Positions 28,712-36,805 of a DNA stretch of 64,000 nucleotides are shown piece by piece. The notes under the pieces were generated by a model. That model did not search any database and was not told where the DNA came from. It worked only from the letters and a program-made list of their open reading frames with translations. This DNA comes from Solimonas sp. K1W22B-7. GTDB lineage: Bacteria > Pseudomonadota > Gammaproteobacteria > Nevskiales > Nevskiaceae. The stretch lies in assembly GCF_003428335.1 (NCBI RefSeq), contig NZ_CP031704.1, positions 1,426,001-1,490,000 of the forward strand, read 5' to 3'. The position numbers and the translations under genes were made by a program. Positions within the stretch are counted from its first letter, which is position 1, and each line of letters opens with the position of its first letter.

Positions 28712-29143
28712 ATGGATAAGATCACATTCGTTGCGATGCTGTTCGTGGGGAGCCTGGTGTCGCTCCTGAGCGGCGGCATGGCGCTCTATGAGCACCTGCA
28801 GTTCCGGTTCGACGGCCGGCAGGCGCAGATGGAGCTGGCGGTGCCCTCGACGCGAAAGAGCCGCTTGCCGACCGGCGGGTTTGACGTGATTCCGCAGGAT
28901 GTGAAGTACCGGGGGACGGACGGCGAAGTCTTCGTTCCGCAGAAGCGGCTCGGGGGTGACATTGCGCAGCGGCTCATCGACGGCGAGAAGATCCCCGTCA
29001 CTTACCTCAAGCACAACCCCCAGCGGGTGATGTATGCCGGCGACGAACTGCCCAATCCCTGGGGCTGGCTGATCGTCGGTGCGGTGCTGCTGCCCATGTC
29101 GCTGATGGCGTACAGGATGCTGCGTCGGGAGGGGATTGCGTAG
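28712..29143 (+). CDS. DUF3592-like small membrane protein
   Basis: Protein of 143 residues: N-terminal membrane helix ([21 protein letters not shown]), a periplasmic-type middle domain of about 85 residues containing [18 protein letters not shown] and [15 protein letters not shown], and a C-terminal helix ([20 protein letters not shown]). The V-x-Y-L-x-x-N-P pattern between two helices resembles DUF3592. The ATG at 28712 has a purine-rich stretch (GAGAGAAAGG) just upstream. No function known. Confidence 0.65.
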   Translation: MDKITFVAMLFVGSLVSLLSGGMALYEHLQFRFDGRQAQMELAVPSTRKSRLPTGGFDVIPQDVKYRGTDGEVFVPQKRLGGDIAQRLIDGEKIPVTYLKHNPQRVMYAGDELPNPWGWLIVGAVLLPMSLMAYRMLRREGIA

Positions 29144-29166
29144 ATCGGGACTCTTGCGCTTGGACG

Positions 29167-29218
29167 CAACCCGACTCGGTTGTCAGATTGCGGTCCGGGA
29201 CGGACGTGGGCAATAGTC
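29167..29218 (+). promoter_or_regulatory. 52-bp upstream module, copy 2
   Basis: CAACCCGACTCGGTTGTCAG ... GGGCAATAGTC, the same length and layout as 28570-28621. It ends 40 bp before the ATG of the lipoprotein gene. Confidence 0.45.
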
Positions 29219-29258
29219 ACGCGTCGCTTCGAGACGCGACTTTCCTGAGGAGGTTTTG

Positions 29259-29786
29259 ATGCTGAGGCTGCTGCTGGTGCTGTCCCTGGTGCTGCTGAGC
29301 GCCTGTTCCACGCGAAAGCTCTACTCCGGTGACCGGACACCCGACCAGGTCGCGCGGGTCTACCTGTCCTGGGGCGACCTGGACATCAAGTACCTGGACC
29401 ATCAGCCGGTCAAGAATGTCGTATTCGTCAATACGGCGCTGGAGATGGACCCCGGCTTCCATGTCATGACCGTGCTCGCTCATTGGGGGCAGGTGGTGAG
29501 CGGTGTTCCGGGCGTCACCAGCACGACTTCGAGCTGGACGCAGTACTTCTACCCTGTGCAATTGACGCTCAAGGCGGGTCACACCTACGTGCCCTGGGTG
29601 GAAGGCAACGAGCGCCCGCCACGCCAGGTCTGCCTTGCGGAAGAGCCTCACGACGCGCCGGGCGTGGTCACGAGCAGCGGCTTGGACGGCGCTCCGCGAA
29701 CCCCCAGTCCCAATGCACGCAAGATCTGCGCGCCTTTCGTGAATGCGACCCAGTACGTGGAAAGCCACGGGTATCCGTCCTGGTAA
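29259..29786 (+). CDS. Predicted lipoprotein of unknown function
   Basis: Protein of 175 residues starting with a lipoprotein signal peptide (LRLLLVLSLVLLSAC, lipobox LSAC, modified Cys at about residue 15). The rest is soluble, with DIKYLDHQPVKNVVFVN, a beta-rich centre and a Pro-rich C-terminus ending ESHGYPSW. A strong ribosome site, GAGGAGG, lies about 5 bases upstream of the ATG. No family recognised. Its upstream module is shared with the preceding membrane gene, suggesting joint regulation. Confidence 0.6.
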   Translation: MLRLLLVLSLVLLSACSTRKLYSGDRTPDQVARVYLSWGDLDIKYLDHQPVKNVVFVNTALEMDPGFHVMTVLAHWGQVVSGVPGVTSTTSSWTQYFYPVQLTLKAGHTYVPWVEGNERPPRQVCLAEEPHDAPGVVTSSGLDGAPRTPSPNARKICAPFVNATQYVESHGYPSW

Positions 29787-29820
29787 CACGCGGAACCGGA
29801 ACCTGCGTATGGTGACGAGG

Positions 29821-29848
29821 GTGGGCAAACGTCTTCAAGTTTGCCCAC
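29821..29848 (-). terminator. Hairpin downstream of higBA
   Basis: GTGGGCAAAC-GTCTTCAA-GTTTGCCCAC, a perfect 10-bp stem, 24 bp after the higA stop. No T tract. A decayed copy with a broken left arm is found at about 31106-31133 after the orphan higA copy, showing that the duplicated unit included it. Confidence 0.5.
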
Positions 29849-29871
29849 GCGGCATACGTCGGGGCGCTACG

Positions 29872-30174
29872 CTACGCCGCCTTGTTCCCCGCCCAAGGCT
29901 TGATCTTGGCCAAGGTCTTGGCCATGGCGTCCTTGGCCACCTCGGTGTCGTAGCGGCTCTGGCCGCGCAGCCAGTAGCCATCCGATAGCCCGAAGAAACG
30001 GCACAGGCGCAGATCGGTATCGGCGGTGATGGCGCGGCGGCCGGCGATGATTTCGCCAATGCGCTGGGCGGGTACGCCGATTTCCTTGGCCAGACGGTAC
30101 TGGCTGATTTCCATCGGCTTGAGGAACTCTTCCAGGAGAATTTCGCCGGGGGTGATAGGTGCAAGCTTGGGCAT
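29872..30174 (-). CDS. higA: HigA-type antitoxin (addiction module XRE family)
   Basis: Protein of 100 residues: PKLAPITPGEILLEEFLKPMEISQYRLAKEIGVPAQRIGEIIAGRRAITADTDLRLCRFFGL is the typical HigA helix-turn-helix and dimer region. It neutralises HigB and represses its own promoter. The gene order toxin first, antitoxin second is the HigBA hallmark. ATG 30174 is supported by GGAGG seven bases upstream; translation initiates 11 bp after the higB stop. Confidence 0.93.
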   Translation of the reverse strand: MPKLAPITPGEILLEEFLKPMEISQYRLAKEIGVPAQRIGEIIAGRRAITADTDLRLCRFFGLSDGYWLRGQSRYDTEVAKDAMAKTLAKIKPWAGNKAA

Positions 30175-30185
30175 GGAATCCTCCT

Positions 30186-30464
30186 TCAATGATAGTCCAC
30201 GATCTCAACGTCTTCGGCAGCGCCGTCGTTCCAGCGGAAGCACACGCGGAACTGGTCGTTGATGCGGATGCTGTGCTGTCCGTTGCGGTTGCCTCTCAAG
30301 GCTTCCAGCCGGTTGCCCGGTGGTACCCTCAGGTCATCCAGTTTTTCCGATTGGTGCAACTGTTCCAGCTTGCGCCGGGCCACGGATTCGAAGTTGACGA
30401 ACTGGCGCACGCGGTGACGGTTGAACAGCCTTTCCGTGTCAGCGCATTTGAACGACCTGATCAT
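30186..30464 (-). CDS. higB: HigB-type toxin (RelE superfamily mRNA interferase)
   Basis: Protein of 92 residues: IRSFKCADTERLFNRHRVRQFVNFESVARRKLEQL...LRVPPGNRLEALRGNRNGQHSIRINDQFRVCFRW...VEIVDYH. This is the HigB/plasmid-maintenance toxin fold with the C-terminal Arg-rich QHSIRINDQFRVCF strand and the terminal His. It cleaves mRNA in the ribosomal A site. ATG 30464 lies 6 bp after a good -10 box, implying a leaderless message. Confidence 0.93.
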   Translation of the reverse strand: MIRSFKCADTERLFNRHRVRQFVNFESVARRKLEQLHQSEKLDDLRVPPGNRLEALRGNRNGQHSIRINDQFRVCFRWNDGAAEDVEIVDYH

Positions 30465-30469
30465 GGCAT

Positions 30470-30498
30470 ATAATGACGTGACGCGTTAATAACGTCAA
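30470..30498 (-). promoter_or_regulatory. higBA promoter with overlapping palindrome
   Basis: Read on the minus strand: TTGACG (-35, 30493-30498), 17-bp spacer, CATTAT (-10, 30470-30475). TGACG-TTATTAACG-CGTCA across the spacer is a likely HigA operator. The start codon is 6 bases beyond the -10. Confidence 0.65.
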
Positions 30499-30581
30499 GC
30501 GTGATTATATGGCGGTCGCGGAAGGCGGGATGCGCTACGCTTTCCCGCCCTGCTGCACTAGTTTGACTCTGTCGGATATCC

Positions 30582-31088
30582 ATGAATTTCGATATCGAAA
30601 AGCAACTTCTTTTACGGGACCGTGCGAAGCGACAGGAGCTCTTTTCTGCGACGCTAAAAGCGGAAATAGCCATGACCTCATTTGATCTGCCGGGCGGATG
30701 CAGCCTGAGCATTCTGTCTCCTGCTTATTCACCGAAGGCCCGCTACTTCTCTCCGGTGATACGGGTGCCGCCACGAACGTCGTTGGAACTGGACGGAACT
30801 TTCGAGGTGATGACAGTGGATGCTTTTATTTCATTGGAAATTAAAGCAGTGGAGAGCGGTCGCGCGGGGGCGGGGCACAGCGAGCAGGAACTGCAGCCGT
30901 TCAGGTCCGTATTCGATAATCAGTCCAAAAAACCATCGCGCTTTGGGCTCAGGTTGTGCCCTGTCGATGAACTGCCGGAGCATTTCCTTCTTTTCTCGCC
31001 GCGCCTGGGTTGGGGCGGCCACTGGGAAGAGATATCTCCTGTGATGTTTGGATTTGTTCCCGAGAGGGGGCCCTGCATTTTTGATTAA
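30582..31088 (+). CDS. Hypothetical protein, no family recognised
   Basis: Reading frame of 168 codons from ATG 30582 (FDIEKQLLLRDRAKRQELFSATLKAEIAM...). Soluble, no signal peptide or membrane helix. Trp/Phe-rich end FGFVPERGPCIFD. It is divergent from higB and lies between the complete higA and its truncated copy, so it may have been carried along by the duplication. Moderately AT-rich. No motif suggests a function. Confidence 0.5.
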   Translation: MNFDIEKQLLLRDRAKRQELFSATLKAEIAMTSFDLPGGCSLSILSPAYSPKARYFSPVIRVPPRTSLELDGTFEVMTVDAFISLEIKAVESGRAGAGHSEQELQPFRSVFDNQSKKPSRFGLRLCPVDELPEHFLLFSPRLGWGGHWEEISPVMFGFVPERGPCIFD

Positions 31089-31158
31089 ATGGTCGTAGTG
31101 ACGTAGGGGGGGAAACGTCTTCATGTTTGCCCACGCGGCAATGCGATGGCGCACTGCG

Positions 31159-31434
31159 CTACGCCGCCTTGTTCCCCGCCCAGGGCTTGATCTTGGCCAG
31201 AGTCTTGGCCATGGCGTCCTTCGCTATCTCAGTGTCGTAGCGGCTCTGGCCGCGCAGCCAGTAGCCATCCGATAGCCCGAAGAAACGGCGCAGGCGCAGG
31301 TCGGTGTCGGCGGTGATGGTGCGGCGGCCGGCGATGATTTCGCCGATGCGCTGGGCGGGCACACTGATTTCCATCGGCTTGAGGAACTCTTCCAGGAGAA
31401 TCTCGCCGGGGGTGATGGGTGCAAGCTTGGGCAT
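31159..31434 (-). pseudogene. Orphan HigA copy with a deletion in the DNA-binding region
   Basis: 91 codons, almost identical to the HigA at 29872-30174 but with nine residues (QYRLAKEIG) missing in frame between MEIS and VPAQ. That segment is the first half of the helix-turn-helix, so DNA binding should be lost. No higB partner lies upstream: a remnant of repeat R1 and an IS30 element are there instead. The ribosome site (GGAG) is retained. It could still bind HigB and act as an anti-addiction antitoxin, or be non-functional debris. Confidence 0.8.
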
Positions 31435-31496
31435 GGGATTCTCCTTCAATCAGCCCAATCTGTCGGCTACTCCTGACCGGGACTGGATACCGTGAG

Positions 31497-32515
31497 TTCA
31501 CAAACCAAATGCAACACCCTATTACGAGGGTGCTGCAATGGGACGCAAGAGCTTTGAGCAGTTTGGAATCGAGGAACGGTGTGAGATTTCCCGTCGGCGC
31601 CAAGCCGGGGAGTCGATCCGGCAAATTGCGGCAGCTCTGGATCGCGCGCCATCGAGCATTTCTCGGGAACTGAAGCGCAACACTGGCGCGACGGGCTACC
31701 AGAGCGTCTATGCCGGCGAGCAAGCTCGGGCGCGCCGCTGGCAAGGTAGCCGGCTTCTGCGTGATGCCGAGCTGCAAGCCAGGGTTCTGGAGGGATTGCG
31801 CCGAGGCTGGTCTCCCGAGCAGGTATCGCGGCGGCTGGCTCAGCAGGATCTGCAGATCAGCTACGAGAGCATCTATCGCTTCATTGCCGCCCAGATCGCC
31901 CGGACCAACGACTTTTCCTGGCGTCTCTATCTGCCCCGTGCCAAGAGCAAGCGCGGCTTCCGTGGCCGCAAGGGCGGCAGCCCGGCAGAGCACATCCAGC
32001 AGCGGGTTTCGATCGAAAAGCGCCCCAAGGCTGCGGCTGACCGGCGCCAGGCGGGACACTGGGAAGCCGACCTGATGCTCTTTGCGCGCTATGGCCAAGC
32101 CATCCTGACCCTGCATGAGCGAACGTCCCGGCTGACCGCCATCGTCCGCCAGCCCAGCAAGGCCGCTGCGCCGGTGGCGCAAACCCTCCAGGCCTTGCTG
32201 GCCCCACTGCCCCCAGCCCTGCGCCGCAGCATCACCTTCGACAACGGCACCGAATTCGCCTTGCACTACACCCTGCATCAGCCCCTGGGCTTGCAGACCT
32301 ATTTCTGCGATCCGCATTCCCCCTGGCAGAAGGGTGGCGTCGAGAATGCCAACGGGCGTTTGCGCCGCTGGCTACCCCGGGGAACCAACGTCGAAGACCT
32401 CTCACCAGACCAACTCTTGCAGATCGCTCAGATCTACAATCACACGCCACGCAAGTGCCTCGGCTTCAAAACCCCTGCCGAGGTCTTCGCCAAAGTGTTG
32501 CATTTCAAATGTGAA
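31497..32515 (+). mobile_element. IS30 family insertion sequence
   Basis: Terminal inverted repeats TTCACAAACCAAATGCAACA (31497-) and, read inward from the right end at 32515, TTCACATTTGAAATGCAACA: 21-bp ends with four to five mismatches. One transposase gene fills the element. No clear target duplication is visible. The transposase frame continues 27 bp past the right repeat. Confidence 0.85.
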
Positions 32516-32542
32516 TCCACCTACCGGCTTTCGCCGGTATGA
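31538..32542 (+). CDS. IS30 family transposase
   Basis: DDE transposase of 334 residues. The N-terminal helix-turn-helix (CEISRRRQAGESIRQIAAALDRAPSSISRELKRN) binds the terminal repeats. The catalytic triad is Asp in GHWEADLM, Asp in TFDNGTEF and Glu in WQKGGVENANGRLR with the typical 33-residue spacing and the C-terminal CLGFKTPAEVFA. The frame is intact. The stop (32540-32542) lies outside the right inverted repeat, so the last residues (about STYRLSPV) come from flanking DNA or from a poorly defined element end. Confidence 0.95.
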   Translation: MGRKSFEQFGIEERCEISRRRQAGESIRQIAAALDRAPSSISRELKRNTGATGYQSVYAGEQARARRWQGSRLLRDAELQARVLEGLRRGWSPEQVSRRLAQQDLQISYESIYRFIAAQIARTNDFSWRLYLPRAKSKRGFRGRKGGSPAEHIQQRVSIEKRPKAAADRRQAGHWEADLMLFARYGQAILTLHERTSRLTAIVRQPSKAAAPVAQTLQALLAPLPPALRRSITFDNGTEFALHYTLHQPLGLQTYFCDPHSPWQKGGVENANGRLRRWLPRGTNVEDLSPDQLLQIAQIYNHTPRKCLGFKTPAEVFAKVLHFKCESTYRLSPV

Positions 32543-32555
32543 CGGTTCTTCGAAA

Positions 32556-33374
32556 CTAAGCTGGCTTGCCGTCCTTTTCCCGCCTCGTCGTCACCCACCA
32601 CCCCGCCACCACCCCCAGCGACACGATCAGGATCATCAGCGTCGCCAGCGCGTTGATCTTGGGGCTCAGCCCCAGGCGCACGGACGAGAAGACCTTGATC
32701 GGCAGGGTGGTGGAGTCGGGGCCGGCGAGGAAGCTGGCGATCACCACGTCGTCCAGCGACAGGGTGAAGGCCAGCAGCCAGCCGGATACCAGTGAGGGCG
32801 CGATGATCGGCAGGGTGATCAGGAAGAACACCTTGAGGCGGTTGGCGCCCAGGTCCATTGCGGCTTCTTCCAGGGAGCGGTCCATCTCCTGCAGGCGCGA
32901 GGACACCACCACGGTGACGAAGGACAGAGTCAGGGTGACGTGGGCGATCCAGATGGCGATCACGCCCTTGGAGGCGATGCCGAACATGGCACCCACCGAC
33001 ACCAGCATCAGCAGGATCGACAGGCCCAGGATCACCTCGGGCATCACCAGCGGGGCGGTGATGAGCGCGCCGAAGAGGGTCTTGCCGGGGAAGCGGTGGA
33101 AGCGCGTCATCACCAGCGCGGCCATGGTGCCGAGCACGGTGGAGGCGCTGGCGGTCCAGAAGGCGATCTTGAGGCTGACCCAGGCGGCGCCGAGGATCTG
33201 GCGGTCGCGGAACAGTTCGCCGTACCACTTCGTGGAGAAGCCGGACCAGACCGTGGCCAGGCGCGACTCGTTGAAGGAGTAGACCATCAGCAGCACGATG
33301 GGCAGGTACAGGAAGGCGAAGCCCAGGGCCAGGACCGAGCCGCTTGCCACGCGTTGGCCGCGGGTGGGGTTCAT
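32556..33374 (-). CDS. potI: Polyamine ABC transporter permease (PotI/PotC type)
   Basis: Inner-membrane permease of 272 residues with six helices and the EAA loop EEAAMDLGANRLKVFFLITLPIIAP. The start LGFAFLYLPIVLLMVYSFNESR matches PotI/PotC proteins of the putrescine/spermidine system. ATG 33374 overlaps potH by 4 bp; the gene is last in the potFGHI-type operon. The 3' end lies 14 bp from the stop of the IS30 transposase reading in the opposite direction. Confidence 0.92.
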   Translation of the reverse strand: MNPTRGQRVASGSVLALGFAFLYLPIVLLMVYSFNESRLATVWSGFSTKWYGELFRDRQILGAAWVSLKIAFWTASASTVLGTMAALVMTRFHRFPGKTLFGALITAPLVMPEVILGLSILLMLVSVGAMFGIASKGVIAIWIAHVTLTLSFVTVVVSSRLQEMDRSLEEAAMDLGANRLKVFFLITLPIIAPSLVSGWLLAFTLSLDDVVIASFLAGPDSTTLPIKVFSSVRLGLSPKINALATLMILIVSLGVVAGWWVTTRREKDGKPA

Positions 33375-34288
33375 GCCTGCTTCGCCTCCAGCTCGCGCTG
33401 CTGCTGGCGGTTGAAGATCACGATCGGCACCAGCAGCAACAGCAGCAGCACGATGGCCACGGCCGAGGCGGCGGGCCAGTCGCGGTTGTTGAAGAACTCG
33501 CTCCACAGCACGCGGCCGATCATGAGCGTGTCGGGGCCGCCGAGCATTTCCGGGATCACGAATTCGCCGATGGCGGGGATCATCACCAGCATGCAGCCGG
33601 CGATCACACCGGGGCGCGACAGCGGCCAGGTGATGCGCCAGAACGCCTGCCAGGGACGGGCGCCGAGATCATAGGCGGCTTCCAGCAGGCGGTTGTCGAG
33701 CTTCACCAGGGTGGCGTACAGCGGCAGGATCATGAACGGCAGGTAGCAGTAGACGATGCCGATGTAGGCCGCGGCCGGGGTGTAGAGGATCTGCAGCGGC
33801 TCGCCGATGACGCCCAGGCCCATCAGGATGCGGTTGAGGATGCCGTTGCCGTCGAGGATGCCGATCCAGGCGTAGACGCGGATCAGGAAGGAGGTCCAGG
33901 ACGGCAGCACCACCAGCATCAGTGCGATGTTGCGCGCGGTGGGGCTCATGCGCGCGATGATGTAGGCCATGGGGTAGCCGATCAGCAGGCACAGCAGGGT
34001 GGAGATCGCGGCGATCTTTACCGAGCTGAGGTAGGCCACGGCGTACTGCGAGTCGGTGACCAGCTTGATGTAGTTGGCCAGGTTGAGGCGCATGGTCAGC
34101 GCGTCGTCGACGTATTCCAGCACCGACGTGTACGGCGGCATGGCGATGGCCATGCGCGTGAACGAAATCTTCAGCACGATCAGGAAGGGGATCGCGAAGA
34201 ACAGCGTCAGCCACAGGTAGGGCGCGGCGATCACCGCCCAGCGCGGCTGCGGCAGTCCGCGGCGCAGCGCCTGCAGTACCTCGTTCAC
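33371..34288 (-). CDS. potH: Polyamine ABC transporter permease (PotH/PotB type)
   Basis: Permease of 305 residues, six helices, with EAAYDLGARPWQAFWRITWPLSRPG as the coupling loop to the ATPase and MVVLP-SWTSFLIRVYAWIGIL in the middle, typical of PotH. It pairs with PotI to form the channel. Overlaps potG and potI by 4 bp each. Confidence 0.93.
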   Translation of the reverse strand: MNEVLQALRRGLPQPRWAVIAAPYLWLTLFFAIPFLIVLKISFTRMAIAMPPYTSVLEYVDDALTMRLNLANYIKLVTDSQYAVAYLSSVKIAAISTLLCLLIGYPMAYIIARMSPTARNIALMLVVLPSWTSFLIRVYAWIGILDGNGILNRILMGLGVIGEPLQILYTPAAAYIGIVYCYLPFMILPLYATLVKLDNRLLEAAYDLGARPWQAFWRITWPLSRPGVIAGCMLVMIPAIGEFVIPEMLGGPDTLMIGRVLWSEFFNNRDWPAASAVAIVLLLLLLVPIVIFNRQQQRELEAKQA

Positions 34289-35409
34289 GAGCTCAGCACC
34301 ACGCCGTCTTCGGCGCCCCAGGAAACCCAGACCGGGTCGTTCCAGGTGAGGTTGTCGCTGTCCCAGCGATGGCGGTTGGTGAAGTTGGCCATGAACTTGT
34401 AACCGCCCGGCAGGCGCACGTGGTAGACCGAGTGGCTGCCGAAGTAGGCGATGTCCTCGATCACGCCGAGTGCCTTGTTGTGCGGCTGGTCGGGCTCTTC
34501 CTTGCGGATGCGCAGCTTCTCCGGGCGCAGGGCGAAGGCCACTTCCTGGCCCTCGAAGCCGGAGATGCCGTGGCCGACGTGGATCAGGGCGTCGAAGGCC
34601 GGCGTGCGGATGGTGACGTGGTCGGACTCGTCGTCTTTCACCACGCCCTCGATCAGGTTCACCGAGCCGATGAAGCTGGCGGCGAAGCGGCTGGTGGGCT
34701 GCTCGTAGATTTCGTCGGGCGTGCCGACCTGGCGGATGCGGCCGTTCTCCATCAGCGCGATGCGCGTGGCCATGGTCATGGCCTCTTCCTGATCGTGGGT
34801 GACCATGACGCAGGTGACGCCCGAGGTCTCGATGATCTCCACCAGTTCCAGCTGCATGTGGGTGCGCAGCTGCTTGTCGAGCGCGCCCATGGGCTCGTCC
34901 AGCAACAGCAGTTTCGGCCCCTTGGCCAGCGAGCGCGCCAGCGCCACGCGCTGCTGCTGGCCGCCGGAGAGCTGGTGCGGCTTGCGCTTGGCCAGCTTCT
35001 CCAGCTTGACCATGTCCAGCATCTCCTCGACGCGGCGGCGGATGGCGTCCTTGGGCAGCTTGTCCTGCTTGAGGCCGAAGGCGATGTTCTGCTCCACCGT
35101 CATGTGCGGGAACAGCGCATAGGACTGGAACATCATGTTGATCGGCCGCTCGTAGGGCGGGGTTTCGCCCAGGGCCTGGCCGTCGAGCAGGATGTGACCG
35201 GCGCTGGGCTTCTCGAAGCCGGCGAGGCAGCGCAGCAGCGTGGACTTGCCGCTGCCGGAGCCGCCCAGCAGGGCGAAAATCTCGCCGCGGTTGATGCTGA
35301 GACTGACGTCCTCCAGCGCGACGAAGCCGTCGAATTCCTTGCGGACGGTCTCGATGCGCAGGTAGCCGGCCTTGGCGGCGGTGTCCTTGTCCGGCGCGGG
35401 CGCTCCCAT
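34285..35409 (-). CDS. potG: Polyamine ABC transporter ATP-binding protein (PotG/PotA type)
   Basis: ATPase of 374 residues: Walker A GGSGSGKST, Q-loop, signature LSGGQQQR, Walker B LLLLDEPMGALD, then a C-terminal TOBE regulatory domain (about 290-370) as in PotG. ATG 35409 is 2 bp after the potF stop. Drives uptake of putrescine or related polyamines. Confidence 0.95.
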   Translation of the reverse strand: MGAPAPDKDTAAKAGYLRIETVRKEFDGFVALEDVSLSINRGEIFALLGGSGSGKSTLLRCLAGFEKPSAGHILLDGQALGETPPYERPINMMFQSYALFPHMTVEQNIAFGLKQDKLPKDAIRRRVEEMLDMVKLEKLAKRKPHQLSGGQQQRVALARSLAKGPKLLLLDEPMGALDKQLRTHMQLELVEIIETSGVTCVMVTHDQEEAMTMATRIALMENGRIRQVGTPDEIYEQPTSRFAASFIGSVNLIEGVVKDDESDHVTIRTPAFDALIHVGHGISGFEGQEVAFALRPEKLRIRKEEPDQPHNKALGVIEDIAYFGSHSVYHVRLPGGYKFMANFTNRHRWDSDNLTWNDPVWVSWGAEDGVVLSS

Positions 35410-35411
35410 GG

Positions 35412-36569
35412 TTACTTGCCGGTCTTGAGTTCGGTCCAGATGCGCGTGTACTGGCGATCCACCTCGGGCGGCACCACCGAGTAGCTGAACAGCTTGGCGG
35501 CGACCTCGGCCGGCGGGTAGATGGTGGGATCGTTGCGGATCTCTTCGCTCACCAGCGGTACCGACGACGGCACCGGGTTGGCGTAGTGGATGTAGTTGGT
35601 GTTGGACGCCGCCACCTTGGGATCGAGCAGGTGGTTGATGAAGGCGTAGGCGTTGTCGATGTTCTTGGCGTCCTTGGGGATGGCCAGCATGTCGAACCAC
35701 TGCGGCGCGCCTTCCTTGGGGATGGAGTAGCCGATATGCACGCCGTTCTTGGCTTCCTCGGCGCGGTCACGCGCCTGGATCACGTCGCCCGACCAGGCCA
35801 CGACCAGGCAGGTGTTGCCGTTGGCCAGCGCGCCCACCAGCTGCGAGGAATGGAAGTTCTGGATGTAGGGGCGGATGCTCTTGAGCAGCACCGCGGCCTT
35901 GTCGATCACCGCCGGGTCGGTGCTGTTGGGATTCTCTCCCAGGTAGTGCAGGGCGATGGGGATCAGGTCGGAGGGCGTGTCGAGCAGCGTCACGCCGCAG
36001 CTCTTCAGCTTGGCGATGTTCTCGGGCTTGAACACCAGGTCCCAGCTGTTGACCACGTCGGTGGTGCCGAAGGCCTTCTTGACCTTGTCGATGTTGTAGC
36101 CGATGCCGGTGGTGCCGCTCATGTAGGGCACGCCGAACTTGTTGCCCGGGTCCTGCTGCGCGATGCGCTGCATCCACTCGGGATTGAGGTTGGCCAGATT
36201 GGGGATCTTGGACTTGTCCAGCTGCAGGAACACACCGGCCTGGATCTGGCGGCCGAAGAAGTTCAGCGTCGGCACGACGATGTCGTAGCCGGTGGAGCCG
36301 GCCAGCAGCTTGGCCTCCACCACCTCGTCGCTGTCGTAGACGTCGTAGGTCACCTTCACGCCGGTCTTCTGCTCGAAGCCCGGGATCACGTCCTCGGCGA
36401 TGTAGTCCGAGTAGTTGTAGACGTTGAGGTCCTTGGACGCCGGCGCGGCGGCCGGGGCAGGGGCGGCGGAGGGTGCGGCTGCAGGGGCAGCCTGCTCCTT
36501 GCCCTTGCCGCAGGCGGCCAGAACCAGGGCACACAGGGAGAAGACGACCGCGGCGCTTTGCGATTTCAT
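35412..36569 (-). CDS. potF: Polyamine-binding lipoprotein/periplasmic protein (PotF/SpuD type)
   Basis: Solute-binding protein of 385 residues. A lipoprotein signal (FSLCALVLAAC) is followed by a long Ala/Pro linker (about 22-50), then the PotF fold: LNVYNYSDYIAEDVIPGFEQKTGVKVTYDVYDSDEVVEAKLL and VPTLNFFGRQIQAGVF, with the Trp/Tyr/Asp ligand residues expected (WSDY-like YNYSDY, AWSGD). ATG 36569 has GGAG eight bases upstream. First gene of the operon. The lipobox implies anchoring, whereas E. coli PotF is soluble. Confidence 0.94.
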   Translation of the reverse strand: MKSQSAAVVFSLCALVLAACGKGKEQAAPAAAPSAAPAPAAAPASKDLNVYNYSDYIAEDVIPGFEQKTGVKVTYDVYDSDEVVEAKLLAGSTGYDIVVPTLNFFGRQIQAGVFLQLDKSKIPNLANLNPEWMQRIAQQDPGNKFGVPYMSGTTGIGYNIDKVKKAFGTTDVVNSWDLVFKPENIAKLKSCGVTLLDTPSDLIPIALHYLGENPNSTDPAVIDKAAVLLKSIRPYIQNFHSSQLVGALANGNTCLVVAWSGDVIQARDRAEEAKNGVHIGYSIPKEGAPQWFDMLAIPKDAKNIDNAYAFINHLLDPKVAASNTNYIHYANPVPSSVPLVSEEIRNDPTIYPPAEVAAKLFSYSVVPPEVDRQYTRIWTELKTGK

Positions 36570-36805
36570 GAAGCGACTCCAGGAAATGGGAAAACCGGGC
36601 GCCAACGGGGCGCCGCAGATGCGCGCTACATTCGGGGCTAAACCCCTTCACGTCAAGCAATTAGCGCGCCCGCCGGCGGGGTTTCCCTTGCACCTGCGGC
36701 GCTTAGGGGCTACTGTTCAAATTGCTTTAACAATGTTGGTATCCAATGCGCTGAATCCAGATGCTCTTTCCTGGTGCAAGGGAAGGGCGTCAAACAGGTG
36801 CTTTC

